Source: Coriobacteriaceae bacterium (GTDB lineage: Bacteria > Actinomycetota > Coriobacteriia > Coriobacteriales > Atopobiaceae). From it: a stretch of DNA of 64,000 bases. Location of the stretch: NCBI GenBank assembly GCA_004557505.1, contig SFGZ01000003.1, positions 186,001 through 250,000 of the forward strand. The letters run 5' to 3'. Within the stretch, counting starts at the first letter, position 1. Each line of letters starts with the position of its first letter. Of this stretch, positions 23,536-32,986 are shown piece after piece. The translations under genes were made by a program, and so were the position numbers. The notes below the pieces were generated by a model. The model saw only the letters and a list, made by a program, of their open reading frames with translations. It was not told the DNA's origin and made no database searches.

Positions 23536-24733
23536 ATGCGAGAAACCGAGCTGAAAATCGAGGAAATCCCGATTGACGAGCTGGTTCCATACGAAAACAA
23601 CGCCAAGAAGCACACGCGCGAGCAGATAGACGCTGTTGAGGCTTCAATAAAGGAGTTCGGGTTCCGAAACCCCGTGATCGTGTGGCGCAACGCCGACGGC
23701 CGCCCTGAGGTCGTTGCCGGGCACGCCCGCGTCACCGCAGCCAAGAACATCGGCATGCAGAAGGTGCCCTGCATCTCTTGCGATGACCTCACCGACGCGC
23801 AGAGGCGGGCGCTCACGCTGGTGGACAACCAAACCACCATGATGACCGGCTGGGACGAAGACCTTCTCGCTTATGAGCTTGACACGCTTTCGGCTGATTT
23901 CGACATGACCGACTTCGGTTTCACGGACGAGATGGTTGGGATGGCTGAGGTCATCGAGGCGGAAGAGGACGAGGTACCAGAAGTCATCGAGTGCAAGGCC
24001 AAACGCGGTGAGATATGGCAGCTCGGATCGCATCGCGTGATGTGCGGTGACGCTACGTGCGCAGAGGATGTCGCAAAGCTGTCGGGGGGGGGGGTTCTGC
24101 GATTTGCTCCTGACCGACCCCCCGTACAACATCGCGTATGAGGGGAAAACAGCCGACGCGCTAACCATCGATAACGACGCGTGGGATAGCGATGAGTCGT
24201 TCGTAGCCTTCCTCAAGGATGCCTTCAATAACGCGATGTCGGCGATGTCGCCTGGCTCCGCTTTCTACATCTGGCACGCCGACACCCAGCGCGGGAACTT
24301 CCTTAAGGCATGTTCTGAGGCTGGTATGCAGGTGCGCGAGTGCCTGGTGTGGGCAAAGAACGTGTTCACGTTGGGTAGGCAGGACTACCAGTGGCGTCAT
24401 GAGCCGTGCCTATACGGCTGGAAGGACGGAGCGTCGCACAAGTGGTATTCGGATAGGAAGCAGTCCACCGTTCTCGAATTCGACAAGCCATCGGCTAACG
24501 AGGAGCACCCGACCATGAAGCCAGTCGGTCTCATGGCCTACCTCATACAGAACTCTACCAAGAGGGGCGATGTGGTTCTCGATGTGTTCGGAGGCTCCGG
24601 TTCGACGCTTATCGCATGCGAGAAGACGGGACGGAAATGCCTGACCATGGAACTCGACCCTCATTACTGCGACGTGATTATCGCGAGGTGGGAGCAGGAG
24701 ACCGGAAGAGAGGCCATATTGCTCACGGAGTAA
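23536..24733 (+). CDS. ParB-domain DNA methyltransferase, frame interrupted at poly-G
   Basis: N-terminal ParB/sulfiredoxin-like domain (IPIDELVPYENNAKKHTREQ, VVAGHARVTAA, LVDNQ) joined to a beta-class amino-methyltransferase: motif IV LLTDPPYNIAYEG, a target-recognition region, NEEHPTMKPVGLM and motif I DVFGGSGSTLIACE. This fusion is common in siphoviruses and methylates adenine or N4-cytosine. As written, 11 G (24084-24094) throw the frame and translation stops at 24141 after 201 residues. With 10 G it reads KLSGGGFCDLLLTDPPY and gives one 398-residue protein. Likely phase-variable; a homopolymer sequencing error is the alternative. Confidence 0.85.
24084..24094 (+). repeat. Poly-G tract (11 G) inside the methyltransferase gene
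   Basis: Uninterrupted run of 11 G between the ParB and methyltransferase halves. Ten or 13 G would join the two frames; 11 puts the gene out of frame. Runs like this are classic slipped-strand phase-variation tracts. Confidence 0.9.
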
Positions 24734-24836
24734 GCTCCTCCGCACGCTTCCGGTGAGCAGCGTGCTCCGTTACCCATGTGAGCCTGATGCTCGATTGCAT
24801 GCCGCCCACCAGAGGCGTGCTGGAAGAGAGGACTAA
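24734..24836 (+). other. Short non-coding gap before the terminase genes
   Basis: About 100 bases with no open frame of note. No clear terminator; GAAGAGAGGA near the end is the ribosome-binding site of the next gene. Confidence 0.4.
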
Positions 24837-25136
24837 TTGATCAAACGGTGCGAGATATGCGGGCGGGAGTTCAAGGCCCAGAGAAGCACGGCGCGGTACT
24901 GCTCCGCAACGTGCCGCTCACGCGCGGCCAGAGGTTACGCATACACGGGCGAGCTTCAGGCTCCCGCCCCGTCCGCATCGATGACAGATGACGAGGTGCT
25001 TGAGGTGCTGCAGCGCGCCCACGTTGTGGCGAGCGATATTTCCCGAGCATCCATGCTCACATCGTCACCGCTCTGCCTGAAGCTGCGCAGGGTGGCGAAG
25101 AAGATAGAGGACGCGCTGAGGGGTGAGGGGCTATGA
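24837..25136 (+). CDS. Zinc-ribbon phage protein upstream of terminase
   Basis: 99 residues from TTG 24837. KRCEICGREFKAQRSTARYC then SATCRSRAARG is a C2C2 zinc ribbon; the rest is helical (DDEVLEVLQRAHVVASDISR). Overlaps terS by four bases. May bind DNA during packaging; not recognised. Confidence 0.6.
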   Translation: MIKRCEICGREFKAQRSTARYCSATCRSRAARGYAYTGELQAPAPSASMTDDEVLEVLQRAHVVASDISRASMLTSSPLCLKLRRVAKKIEDALRGEGL

Positions 25137-25681
25137 AGGGGGCGAAGCCCAAGCACAACGCCATTAGACGGGGGCTCTCCGATTCCTACGGCCTCGCCGT
25201 TCAGGGCAGCTCGACCGGGGTGCTCATGCCGGAGGACATAGCCCAAGACCCCGTTCAGAGCGAGATATGGGCATGGCTCGCGCCCCCTGTCAACAACTTC
25301 ACGGAGCAGGACATGCCGACGCTGCGGCTGCTGACCTACTGGCACGCCGTGGCTCAGCAGGCGGAGCAGGCCATCCACTCCGACGGCGGCAAGATAGCCA
25401 TCTTCGACAAGATAGGCGTGAAGCCGTTCAAGACAGCCGACGGTCGCGAGGTGCCGCTTGTGCGCAAGAACCCAGCGCTCACGATCCTCAAAGAGGCGAG
25501 CAGCGAGATTCGCGCGCTATCGGACATGCTTGGGCTTTCTCCCTTGGCGCGCTCGCGCATCGGTCTCATGGACGCAACCGCGACCAAGACGGCGGCTGAC
25601 ACGGCGGCAATGTTCAGGAGCATCGACGCGGCATACGAGTTGCCGGAGGCAGAGGTGGTGATAGAGGATGCGGAGGACTGA
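25133..25681 (+). CDS. terS: Terminase small subunit, P27-like
   Basis: 182 residues. The C-terminal half KNPALTILKEASSEIRALSD then MLGLSPLARSRI is the P27-family signature; the N-terminal half binds the packaging site. Overlaps the large subunit by 14 bases. Confidence 0.85.
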   Translation: MKGAKPKHNAIRRGLSDSYGLAVQGSSTGVLMPEDIAQDPVQSEIWAWLAPPVNNFTEQDMPTLRLLTYWHAVAQQAEQAIHSDGGKIAIFDKIGVKPFKTADGREVPLVRKNPALTILKEASSEIRALSDMLGLSPLARSRIGLMDATATKTAADTAAMFRSIDAAYELPEAEVVIEDAED

Positions 25682-27137
25682 AACCTCGTACTCGCGCGAG
25701 GGTCTGATAATGGCCCGCGACTACGAGAAGTGCCTTTCCTCCATGTGCCACCACGTCTCAAACGACAGCTTCTACGGCAAGCCATTCCTTCTCGAACCGT
25801 TCCAGCGCGAGAACATCTGGAAGCCCATCTTCGCGACCGGGAGCATGGAGGGCGGACGGTTCAAGCGCAGGTTCCGCCGCGTGATAATCGGGCTTCCTTC
25901 GGGCTACGGAAAGACCGAGCTTGCCGCAGCGACCGTGCTCACCGTCGCAACCATGGAGGTAATCCATAACGGCCAGTACGGCGTTGTCGCAAGCTCGAAA
26001 GACCAGGTGCGCAACATCTTCGAGAAGATCGCCACCATGATAAAGCTGAACGACATCTGGAAAGACCAGTGGGACATCGGCAAGGACGTAATCACCAATA
26101 AGGAAACCGGCGCGAAGATCATGGTGCTGCCCAACAAGGCCGATGCCTTGGAGTCGTGGCACTTCAACGTGCTCATCTTTGACGAGCTGCACGTCTACAA
26201 GGACAGCAAGGTGTGGGACGCCGGGCTGAAGGGCCAGAAGGTGCTCTGGAACCCGCTTTCAATCGGCATCACCACCGCAGGCGACGCGCGCGAGGGCTTC
26301 CTTTGGGACACCTTGCAGAAAGCCGACAACGACCCCGGCATGTACCTCTACTGGCTCGGCCTCGATGACGGCGCGGACATCGACAAGCGCGAGAGCTGGG
26401 AACCGCTCATGTGCGCTTCGTGGGTCACGTGGGAGAGCATCCAAGATCAGCGCGGGATGGCAACCTCCAAGAGGTCGTTCGAGCGCTACACCGCGAACCG
26501 CTTCCCATCCGACAGGGACGCGTATTCGTGCTTCACCACGGCGCAGCTAGACCGATGCGAGCGCGGGGCAAACACACTCGACTTCGACAGCCCGTTCACC
26601 ATCGGCATCGACGGCGCTACGGCCGGAGACTCCTACGCCATCGTTGCCTATCAGGAACGCAAGAACAAGCGCGGAACCATGGTCGGCTACACGAAGAGCT
26701 GGATATTCGACACGCCGGACGAGGATACGGGGCACTACCCCCTCAACCAGATCATGGAGCTTGTTGCGGGCGTGTGCCAGGAGCACTACCCGGAGGTCGT
26801 AGGCATCGACCCCAACCGCATGATTGTCATGAGCAGCCAGCTCAACGATGTGTACGGAATCGAGACCGTTTCCTTCGCGCAGAACAACGCCACCATGTGC
26901 CAGGCTACCTCAATCGTGATGAACCTCGTGAAGGACAGGCGGCTCAAGCTCAAGGGGCAGAGGAAGCTCCGCCAGCACTTGGAAAACACCGTCGAGGAGG
27001 AGCGCGAGCCATACGGCACACGCTTCGGAAAGGACTCGCGCAAATCCAAGATAGACGGCGCTATCGCATTGGCTATAGCTGCGCTCGCATACAACAAGCT
27101 CGTCTCAGGGAGTGAGGACGCCCCAGAGATCTACTAA
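25668..27137 (+). CDS. terL: Terminase large subunit
   Basis: 489 residues. ATPase domain with Walker A GLPSGYGKTE and Walker B VLIFDELHVYKDS, coupling region SIGITTAGDAREG, and a nuclease domain with metal-binding acids in TIGIDGATAGDS, VVGIDPNRM and SKIDGAIALA. Cuts and pumps phage DNA into the prohead. In-frame ATG at 25710 is a possible later start. Confidence 0.94.
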   Translation: MRRTETSYSREGLIMARDYEKCLSSMCHHVSNDSFYGKPFLLEPFQRENIWKPIFATGSMEGGRFKRRFRRVIIGLPSGYGKTELAAATVLTVATMEVIHNGQYGVVASSKDQVRNIFEKIATMIKLNDIWKDQWDIGKDVITNKETGAKIMVLPNKADALESWHFNVLIFDELHVYKDSKVWDAGLKGQKVLWNPLSIGITTAGDAREGFLWDTLQKADNDPGMYLYWLGLDDGADIDKRESWEPLMCASWVTWESIQDQRGMATSKRSFERYTANRFPSDRDAYSCFTTAQLDRCERGANTLDFDSPFTIGIDGATAGDSYAIVAYQERKNKRGTMVGYTKSWIFDTPDEDTGHYPLNQIMELVAGVCQEHYPEVVGIDPNRMIVMSSQLNDVYGIETVSFAQNNATMCQATSIVMNLVKDRRLKLKGQRKLRQHLENTVEEEREPYGTRFGKDSRKSKIDGAIALAIAALAYNKLVSGSEDAPEIY

Positions 27138-27159
27138 TCTCACGCCGCCCGTACCATGC
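27136..27159 (+). repeat. Dispersed phage repeat, copy 1 (before portal)
   Basis: AATCTCACGCCGC, three variable bases, TACCATGC. Overlaps the terL stop and sits about 20 bases before the portal start. Other copies at 29111-29134 and 44503-44526, with a partial one at 23486-23498. Confidence 0.75.
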
Positions 27160-27179
27160 CGCCAGAAGAAAGGGGCAGC

Positions 27180-28478
27180 ATGGGACGTTTCTACGACATG
27201 TTCTACAAGCGCGGGGAGGAACCCGAGCTTTCAGACGTGGTGCGCGTCAACCTTCCGCCGGGTTTCGCTCCCACACCGGCTGGATACGGCGCGCTCATGT
27301 CAATCGACTACGCCGCGTGCGAGCAGACCAAGGCGCGCTCAATGGCGTCTCTTCCGTTCAGCGTGGTCAACCACAGGCGCAGCGGATCGGAGCGCCTGAC
27401 CAACCATCCGCTTGCGAAGCTCCTCAACGGCATGGCCAACGAGGAGATGACCGCCCCGGCGCTCATGGCGTGGACGGTGCTGCGTCGTGACACGTTCGGC
27501 AACGCATACTGGTTCATCGAATGGAACCGTGGGCGCGTCGAGGCCATCTGGCCCATAACGGCGACCGTTCAGCACAACTACGACCGCAACGCGCCGAAGG
27601 GCTACCGCACAACCTACACCGTAGCGCCGGGCGATGACCACGTGCCCGCAGGGACTTACTTCAACCACGAGGTGGTCAACATCTGCACGCACGTGACCAA
27701 GGACGGCATCAAGGGCAAGTCGCTCGCGAAGCTGGCAGCCGAGGAAATCGGCCTGTCACTCGACCTTGAGCGCTTCTACCGCTCGATGCTCCGCAACGGA
27801 AACCACCATCTAGGCCACGTGGAGCTTCCGGCGGGCAACGTCATCAACGATGAGAAGAAGCTGAATGCGCTCCGCACGGCAATCGACATGAAAAGCGGCA
27901 TCACCGAGGCGGGGCGCGCGCCCATCTTCGGGTACGGGGCAAAGTGGGTTGCCGACCAGCAGACAATGAAGGACGCCTCCGTTATCGAGCAGCAGAAGTG
28001 GGTGCTGCATCAGGTGTGCCGCGCCTGCAACGTTCCACCTTGGAAGGTCTACGACGGAGACCAGACAACCTACGCCGGAGGGCAGCAGTCCAACATCGAC
28101 TACGTGACTGACACCATCGTGCCCGACGTGCGGTGCATCGAGATCGCGTTGCAGCCGGTTCTCGCATCCTGCGGGCTTCCGAACGCGCAGGCCAAGTTCC
28201 GCGTACAGGGCCTTATGCGCGGAGACGACGCCACCCGCACCCAGTACTACCGCGAGATGGGCTATCTGGGCGCGATCACACGCGAGGACGTTCGCGACCT
28301 TGAGGACTTCGACCCGCTTGAGGGCATCGGGCTGCCGCTCTTCCCGCTCAACTACGGAACCGTCAACCCGGACGGAACCGTGAACGTGTTCAACGCAAGC
28401 AATGCAGAAAAGCCGACGGAACCCGGCGACGGGAGCCAGACGGGAGTAGGAGGCACAAGTGTTTCAAATCAAGAATGA
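27180..28478 (+). CDS. Portal protein, HK97 family
   Basis: 432 residues from ATG 27180 behind AAAGGGG. Portal motifs: LTNHPLAKLLNGMANEEMTA, LRRDTFGNAYWFIEWNRG, VNICTHVTKDGIKGKS and VPPWKVYDGDQTTYAG. Forms the dodecameric DNA channel at the capsid vertex. Overlaps the protease gene by 20 bases. Confidence 0.94.
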   Translation: MGRFYDMFYKRGEEPELSDVVRVNLPPGFAPTPAGYGALMSIDYAACEQTKARSMASLPFSVVNHRRSGSERLTNHPLAKLLNGMANEEMTAPALMAWTVLRRDTFGNAYWFIEWNRGRVEAIWPITATVQHNYDRNAPKGYRTTYTVAPGDDHVPAGTYFNHEVVNICTHVTKDGIKGKSLAKLAAEEIGLSLDLERFYRSMLRNGNHHLGHVELPAGNVINDEKKLNALRTAIDMKSGITEAGRAPIFGYGAKWVADQQTMKDASVIEQQKWVLHQVCRACNVPPWKVYDGDQTTYAGGQQSNIDYVTDTIVPDVRCIEIALQPVLASCGLPNAQAKFRVQGLMRGDDATRTQYYREMGYLGAITREDVRDLEDFDPLEGIGLPLFPLNYGTVNPDGTVNVFNASNAEKPTEPGDGSQTGVGGTSVSNQE

Positions 28479-29196
28479 GGCCCAACGCGCCACGGTGTAC
28501 CTGTACGGAACCATCGGTTCCGATTGGTGGGACATGGATTCAAGCAACACTGCAAAAAACTTCGCGCAGACGCTTGACGAGCTGAGCCCCAAGCCGCTCG
28601 ACATCCGTATCGACAGCTGCGGCGGCGACGTGTACGAGGGCTTCGGCATCGCCTCGGCAATCCAGCGCTACGAGGGCGAGACCACGGCGTACGTCGACGG
28701 CATTGCCGCCTCAGCCGCCTCATATATCGCCGTCATGGCGGACAAGGTGGTAATGAGCGACTTCGCTCAGTTGATGATCCACGACGCGTGGACATACACC
28801 AGCGGCAACGCGGCGGAGCTGCTTGTTGCCGCCGAGCGCCTTGAGGCTGTGGACGGCACCATCGCCGGAATCATCGCGGCGCGCTCAGGCATGGATGTCG
28901 ATGACGTTCGCGCCGCCATGGATGCCGAAACGTGGTACGACGCCCAGGCAGCCGTTGATGCCGGTTTGGCTGACGAGATCATCCAGACCGAGCAGCGTGT
29001 GGCAGCGTGCATCGATCCCGCCATGCTCGCCCGATACAAGCACGCCCCAAAGGACGCAATCGAGGCGCTTTCGACACCCAAGCCCGCCGAACCCGAGGAG
29101 GAGCCGGGCAAATCTCACGCCGCAAATACCATGCAGCAAAACGAGGGGTGCCGCCTCCTCGTGTTGGGAAACAGGGTCTACCGGACAAAGGAGTAG
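28459..29196 (+). CDS. ClpP-type prohead protease
   Basis: 245 residues, GTG start. ClpP fold: RIDSCGGDVYEGFGIASAI, catalytic Ser in GIAASAASYIAVMAD, His in MIHDAWTY and a later acid. Matures the capsid by cutting the scaffold region. The C-terminal tail encodes the second dispersed repeat and looks non-homologous to the core. Confidence 0.93.
   Translation: MFQIKNEAQRATVYLYGTIGSDWWDMDSSNTAKNFAQTLDELSPKPLDIRIDSCGGDVYEGFGIASAIQRYEGETTAYVDGIAASAASYIAVMADKVVMSDFAQLMIHDAWTYTSGNAAELLVAAERLEAVDGTIAGIIAARSGMDVDDVRAAMDAETWYDAQAAVDAGLADEIIQTEQRVAACIDPAMLARYKHAPKDAIEALSTPKPAEPEEEPGKSHAANTMQQNEGCRLLVLGNRVYRTKE
29111..29134 (+). repeat. Dispersed phage repeat, copy 2 (end of protease gene)
   Basis: AATCTCACGCCGC, AAA, TACCATGC. 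Lies inside the protease 3' end, 66 bases before the capsid start. Confidence 0.75.
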
Positions 29197-29199
29197 AAC

Positions 29200-30351
29200 A
29201 TGGCAATCCTCAATTCCAAGCAGCTCTGGGCGGAGCGCAACCGCCTCGCCGAGGAGCAGCGCCGCGCCGTGGATGACAAGGACGAGAGCAAGGCGCTCGT
29301 CATCCAGGGCCAGATCGAGCAGCTGGACATCACCATCGGTCACGTCATCGAGGAGGAGGACGCGCTTCGCAACGCGCTCAAGCCCAAGACCCACGCCGAT
29401 TCCTTCGGCGTGCGCATCCTCGGCGCCCGCGACGAGTTCCACTGCCTTCAGGTCGGCTTCAAGAACTCCGCCGAGGTCGGCCCGCGCAACGCCGCCAGCG
29501 TCGTGACCGTGGGCGCTCCCACCGAGATCGAGCTTGAGCTTCCCGCCAAGCTCCCCGGCGCGTTCCAGAACTTCGCGAGCACCCTGCTAGAGACGCCCGC
29601 CGCAGGCTCCGTAACCTACAAGCAGCGCGACAAGGCCAGCGAGTCCGGTGCTCCCGCGACGTGGGGCGGCGTCACCGAAGGTGCCAGCGCGACCAAGGCT
29701 CAGGTCATCTACGCGTGGAAGGACGCCGTTGCCAACAAGGAGACTATCGCGGGCTACGTGCCCATCTCCAAGGACACCCTGATGGACTACGACGAGCTGC
29801 TTGACCTCATCGAGCACGACCTGCTGCTCGACCTTGACGAGATCACCAACGCCAAGTACTGGAACGGCTCCGACTCCACCCATATCGTGGGCATCACCAA
29901 CGTCACGGGCATCCAGACCTTCACCGAGGCGATGGGCGGCATGTACTTCGACGCCATCCGCATGATGCGCACCAAGGTCATGCGCAACGCGCGCCGCATC
30001 CCCACCCACGTTTCCGTCAGCCCCGAGGTGCGCGAGGCCATCGACCTCTACAAGACCGAGACCGGCCTGTACCAGACCCTCGGTTCCGACGTGTACTGGG
30101 GCATGCAGGTGGTCGAGGACGCGAGCTGTCCCGGCATCCTCGTGTACGACTCCTTCGCAGCCCGCCGCCGCGCCATCCACGGCGGCACCACGGTCGAGAT
30201 CGGCTACTACAACGACCAGTTCATCAAGAACGAGCTGTCCATCCTCGGCGAGCACACCAAGGCGCTTCAGGTGCGCTACCCGGACGCCTTCTGCCTCGCC
30301 AAACAGACCGACCTCGACAAGGCTCCCGCCATCTCTGGCGTGGGCGCGTAA
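29200..30351 (+). CDS. Major capsid protein, HK97 fold
   Basis: 383 residues. The N-terminal coiled-coil delta domain (about 1-65, RNRLAEEQRRAVDDKDESKA) serves as built-in scaffold; the mature domain has the E-loop/axial features of HK97 capsids (KETIAGYVPISKDTLMDYDE, LDEITNAKYWNGS, THVSVSPEVREAI, IGYYNDQFIKNE). The protease upstream would remove the N-terminal part. Confidence 0.94.
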   Translation: MAILNSKQLWAERNRLAEEQRRAVDDKDESKALVIQGQIEQLDITIGHVIEEEDALRNALKPKTHADSFGVRILGARDEFHCLQVGFKNSAEVGPRNAASVVTVGAPTEIELELPAKLPGAFQNFASTLLETPAAGSVTYKQRDKASESGAPATWGGVTEGASATKAQVIYAWKDAVANKETIAGYVPISKDTLMDYDELLDLIEHDLLLDLDEITNAKYWNGSDSTHIVGITNVTGIQTFTEAMGGMYFDAIRMMRTKVMRNARRIPTHVSVSPEVREAIDLYKTETGLYQTLGSDVYWGMQVVEDASCPGILVYDSFAARRRAIHGGTTVEIGYYNDQFIKNELSILGEHTKALQVRYPDAFCLAKQTDLDKAPAISGVGA

Positions 30352-30360
30352 GGATGAGCC

Positions 30361-30588
30361 ATGTACACCAGCAAGGAACGCGTTATCCGTGACGGCTACC
30401 TGATCGCCTTCGAGGGCGAGGTCATGTCCGACGAGGAGGCCCAGGCGCGCGGCCTGCTCGGCTCTCAGGAGGACAAGCCGAAGCGCAAGAGCGCAAGCCG
30501 CCGCAAGCAGAAGCCCAAGGCCGAACCCGTTGAGGACGAGGCCGAGGACGAGGCTGAGGAGGACTACGACGAGGACGAGGAGGCCTGA
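30361..30588 (+). CDS. Small head-region protein with acidic tail
   Basis: 75 residues. Starts MYTSKERVIRDGYLIAFEGE, then a Lys/Arg-rich stretch and a tail made almost only of Glu/Asp. Placed between capsid and connector genes; probable head accessory. Overlaps the next start by one base. Confidence 0.6.
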   Translation: MYTSKERVIRDGYLIAFEGEVMSDEEAQARGLLGSQEDKPKRKSASRRKQKPKAEPVEDEAEDEAEEDYDEDEEA

Positions 30589-31346
30589 TGCTCGTAGCGC
30601 CGGATTCGACCATCCGCGTCGCGGCATCCGAGACCGCCGTCTTGCAGCTTGAGGCAGACGCCTCAATCGATTCCGCGACCCTGCGCCCCCGCTTCGGCGG
30701 GGAGCAGGGTCTTCCCGTTGATGGCAACGCCGTGACGCTCCCCGTGCTCAAGGCACCGGACACGGCTCGCATCGACTGGAAGCAGGGCGATGAGACGCTT
30801 TTCACAACCTACATCGAGGTCGTGTCCCGCCATTACTTCAGGCTCGACGCCCTCAAGGGGTACGGCGATGGGCAGGACGATTTCTACAAGTTTCCCGAGG
30901 ATGCTCTGTTCCAGGCTAGGCAGGCGGCTACGGACGTGTTCGAGCGCAATGCGCGCCGATCCTTCGTGGCCCGCATCGGGCGCACCAAGGACTACGGGCG
31001 CGAGCGCTGCGTGACGCTCGACCACGGGGACGTGAGGGAGCTTCTGACCGAAGGCTACGAGCTGTTGAGCGACTGTCAGGCAACGCCGGTTGCGTGCTTC
31101 CCGCGCCCGTGCTGGATCGAGTACGTCTACGGCTACAGAGAGCTTCCGGCGCAGGTGTCCCGTGCTGTCTTGGAGCTTGCGGCGTACATGCTTCGCCCGT
31201 CGAACCGTCCAATCGGCGCAACGGGAGAGAGCACTGACGCTGGCTTCATCCGCTTCACAACGGCAGGTCAGGACGGCGCAACCGACATCCCCGAGGTCAA
31301 CGCCGCAATAGAGCAATTCGGTCGGGGGGCGAATCTCGTATGGTGA
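30588..31346 (+). CDS. Head-tail connector protein
   Basis: 252 residues. The C-terminal helical segment (FPEDALFQARQAATDVFERN ... AQVSRAVLELAAYML) matches gp6-like adaptors that bind beneath the portal; the N-terminal 80 residues form a beta-rich domain. Order after the capsid gene supports this. Confidence 0.7.
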   Translation: MLVAPDSTIRVAASETAVLQLEADASIDSATLRPRFGGEQGLPVDGNAVTLPVLKAPDTARIDWKQGDETLFTTYIEVVSRHYFRLDALKGYGDGQDDFYKFPEDALFQARQAATDVFERNARRSFVARIGRTKDYGRERCVTLDHGDVRELLTEGYELLSDCQATPVACFPRPCWIEYVYGYRELPAQVSRAVLELAAYMLRPSNRPIGATGESTDAGFIRFTTAGQDGATDIPEVNAAIEQFGRGANLVW

Positions 31347-31813
31347 CTTTCCAGTCCGCGCGCGACGAGCTGTACCGGCGCATGAGCAAGGTGGCCGATG
31401 CCTTCGGCGAGCTTTACCCCGGAGTGCAGGCCCCGAAGGTATACGACGGCTTCCCGACGAACGAGCCTCCGTACTACATCGCTGTCGATTCCATCGTGGA
31501 CACGGCGACCATGGGCGGCAGGGCAGTTCCGGGTGCCGGGCAGCTCGACTTCACGGTTCACGTTCTGTGCTTCGCCCGGCATTCCGACCTGGCCACGGCC
31601 TCCGCGACCCTGCTCGCATACGTTGACGCGGTGTTCAACGCGGTCATGGCCGACCAACGGCTCTCCATGTCGGTAGACAACTCCTTCCCGTCAATCGAGG
31701 CTGCGGGAACATCGCCCGACAACTCCAAGTACCACATGGCCGCTGCATCCGTGGGCGTGCAGTGCTCCGTGTTCGCCAAGTGCCCGCAGAGGTTCAGGGA
31801 GGTAGTGCAGTGA
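31340..31813 (+). CDS. Tail terminator/neck protein
   Basis: 157 residues. GELYPGVQAPKVYDGFPTNE, YYIAVDSIVDTA and LDFTVHVLCFARHSDLATAS fit a tail-completion (gpU-like) fold that caps the tail tube. Gene order connector, terminator, tube supports it; sequence support is moderate. Confidence 0.6.
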   Translation: MVTFQSARDELYRRMSKVADAFGELYPGVQAPKVYDGFPTNEPPYYIAVDSIVDTATMGGRAVPGAGQLDFTVHVLCFARHSDLATASATLLAYVDAVFNAVMADQRLSMSVDNSFPSIEAAGTSPDNSKYHMAAASVGVQCSVFAKCPQRFREVVQ

Positions 31814-31968
31814 TCGCCACCAAGGACATCTCGGTGCTCTTCAACGGGCACCCCTACCGGTTCAAAAAGGGCGCTCAGGTCAAAGCGCCGGATGCGCTCG
31901 TGAGGGCGCTCAAGGAGCAGGGGGCTGTTCGCGCCTCCGCACGAAAGAAGGAGGACAGCGATGATTAA
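31810..31968 (+). CDS. 52-residue phage protein
   Basis: GTG overlaps the previous stop (GTGA); the stop overlaps the tail tube gene start. VIATKDISVLFNGHPYRFKK followed by a basic-acidic tail. Similar tiny proteins occur before tube genes, but I do not recognise it. Confidence 0.5.
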   Translation: MIATKDISVLFNGHPYRFKKGAQVKAPDALVRALKEQGAVRASARKKEDSDD

Positions 31969-32977
31969 CGTTTCCATCGGAATGCTCGGCGTGGCCCTTC
32001 AGGACGGCGACACACCGGCAGAAAGCCCGACAATCAAGCACGGGCTTACCGGCGGCGGACTGGTGAACCCCGAGCGCACCATCGAGCAGAAGGCCGTCGC
32101 GTGCGGACTGCGGGCCAACGCGGCGAACGGGGCCTATGTGTCCGAGGTCAACATGGGCGTCGACTTCGATACTCTCGCGTACGCCGACTCGCTCGCGCTC
32201 TACTGCCTTGCGGCAATGGGCAACATCGTTTCGACCCCCGTCGCTGAGAAGTCCGGGTACCACAAGCACGTCATCACCCTCGGCTCAGTCCTGCCGCTCC
32301 TGACCTTCTGGGGTCAGATCGGAGACACCGCCCAGCAGACGGTGCACAAGGTCGACGGCTGCAAGATCGACACGCTTGGCCTCACGTTCGAGGGCAACGC
32401 CCCGCTCGACATCAACGTGACCGCAGCCGGGGTTGACGCGACCCTGTTCCAGTCGTGGGCCGACGTTGTAATCCCGTCCTGCTTCGACGGCTACTTCGTG
32501 CCCACCGGCGGAGACTTCCAGATCGACACCGCGAGCCAGACCCCCGGCGACGTGACCGTTACGCAGGGAAGCTTCGAGATGTCCAACAGCCTCGATGCGA
32601 AGCGCGCGGCAGGCCAGGTCGTTCCTACCATCCTCGCCGAGGGAAAGCTGACCACATCCGTGAACATGACCGTCGTGCCCGATGACTTCGCGCTCATGCG
32701 CAAGTGCCTCACCGGCGCCGCTGACGGCACCAAGGTGTCATCCAAGATCGTATACGGCTCGGCCCTGTGGAAGTTCACGCACTCCGCAGACGCCAACTGC
32801 ACGCTCGAAGTCGCGTTCACGAACGTGCCGTGGAACTTCGAGATGCCGGAGGTCGACCCCGAGGGCAATGCCGCCGAGGTCGAGTTCAGCGCCGATGACA
32901 TCGGCATCGACTCCGCCGACGGCACCCCCGTCACCGTGACCATCGTCAACAAGGTCGAGAGCTATATCACCGAGTAA
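31961..32977 (+). CDS. Major tail tube protein
   Basis: 338 residues, longer than average. Beta-rich, with TEGKLTTSVNMTVVPDD-like strands and a C-terminal Ig-like section (NAAEVEFSADDIGIDSADGT). Position directly before the tail chaperone pair identifies it as the tube subunit of a non-contractile tail; no sheath gene is present. Confidence 0.8.
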   Translation: MINVSIGMLGVALQDGDTPAESPTIKHGLTGGGLVNPERTIEQKAVACGLRANAANGAYVSEVNMGVDFDTLAYADSLALYCLAAMGNIVSTPVAEKSGYHKHVITLGSVLPLLTFWGQIGDTAQQTVHKVDGCKIDTLGLTFEGNAPLDINVTAAGVDATLFQSWADVVIPSCFDGYFVPTGGDFQIDTASQTPGDVTVTQGSFEMSNSLDAKRAAGQVVPTILAEGKLTTSVNMTVVPDDFALMRKCLTGAADGTKVSSKIVYGSALWKFTHSADANCTLEVAFTNVPWNFEMPEVDPEGNAAEVEFSADDIGIDSADGTPVTVTIVNKVESYITE

Positions 32978-32986
32978 GGAGCAAGC

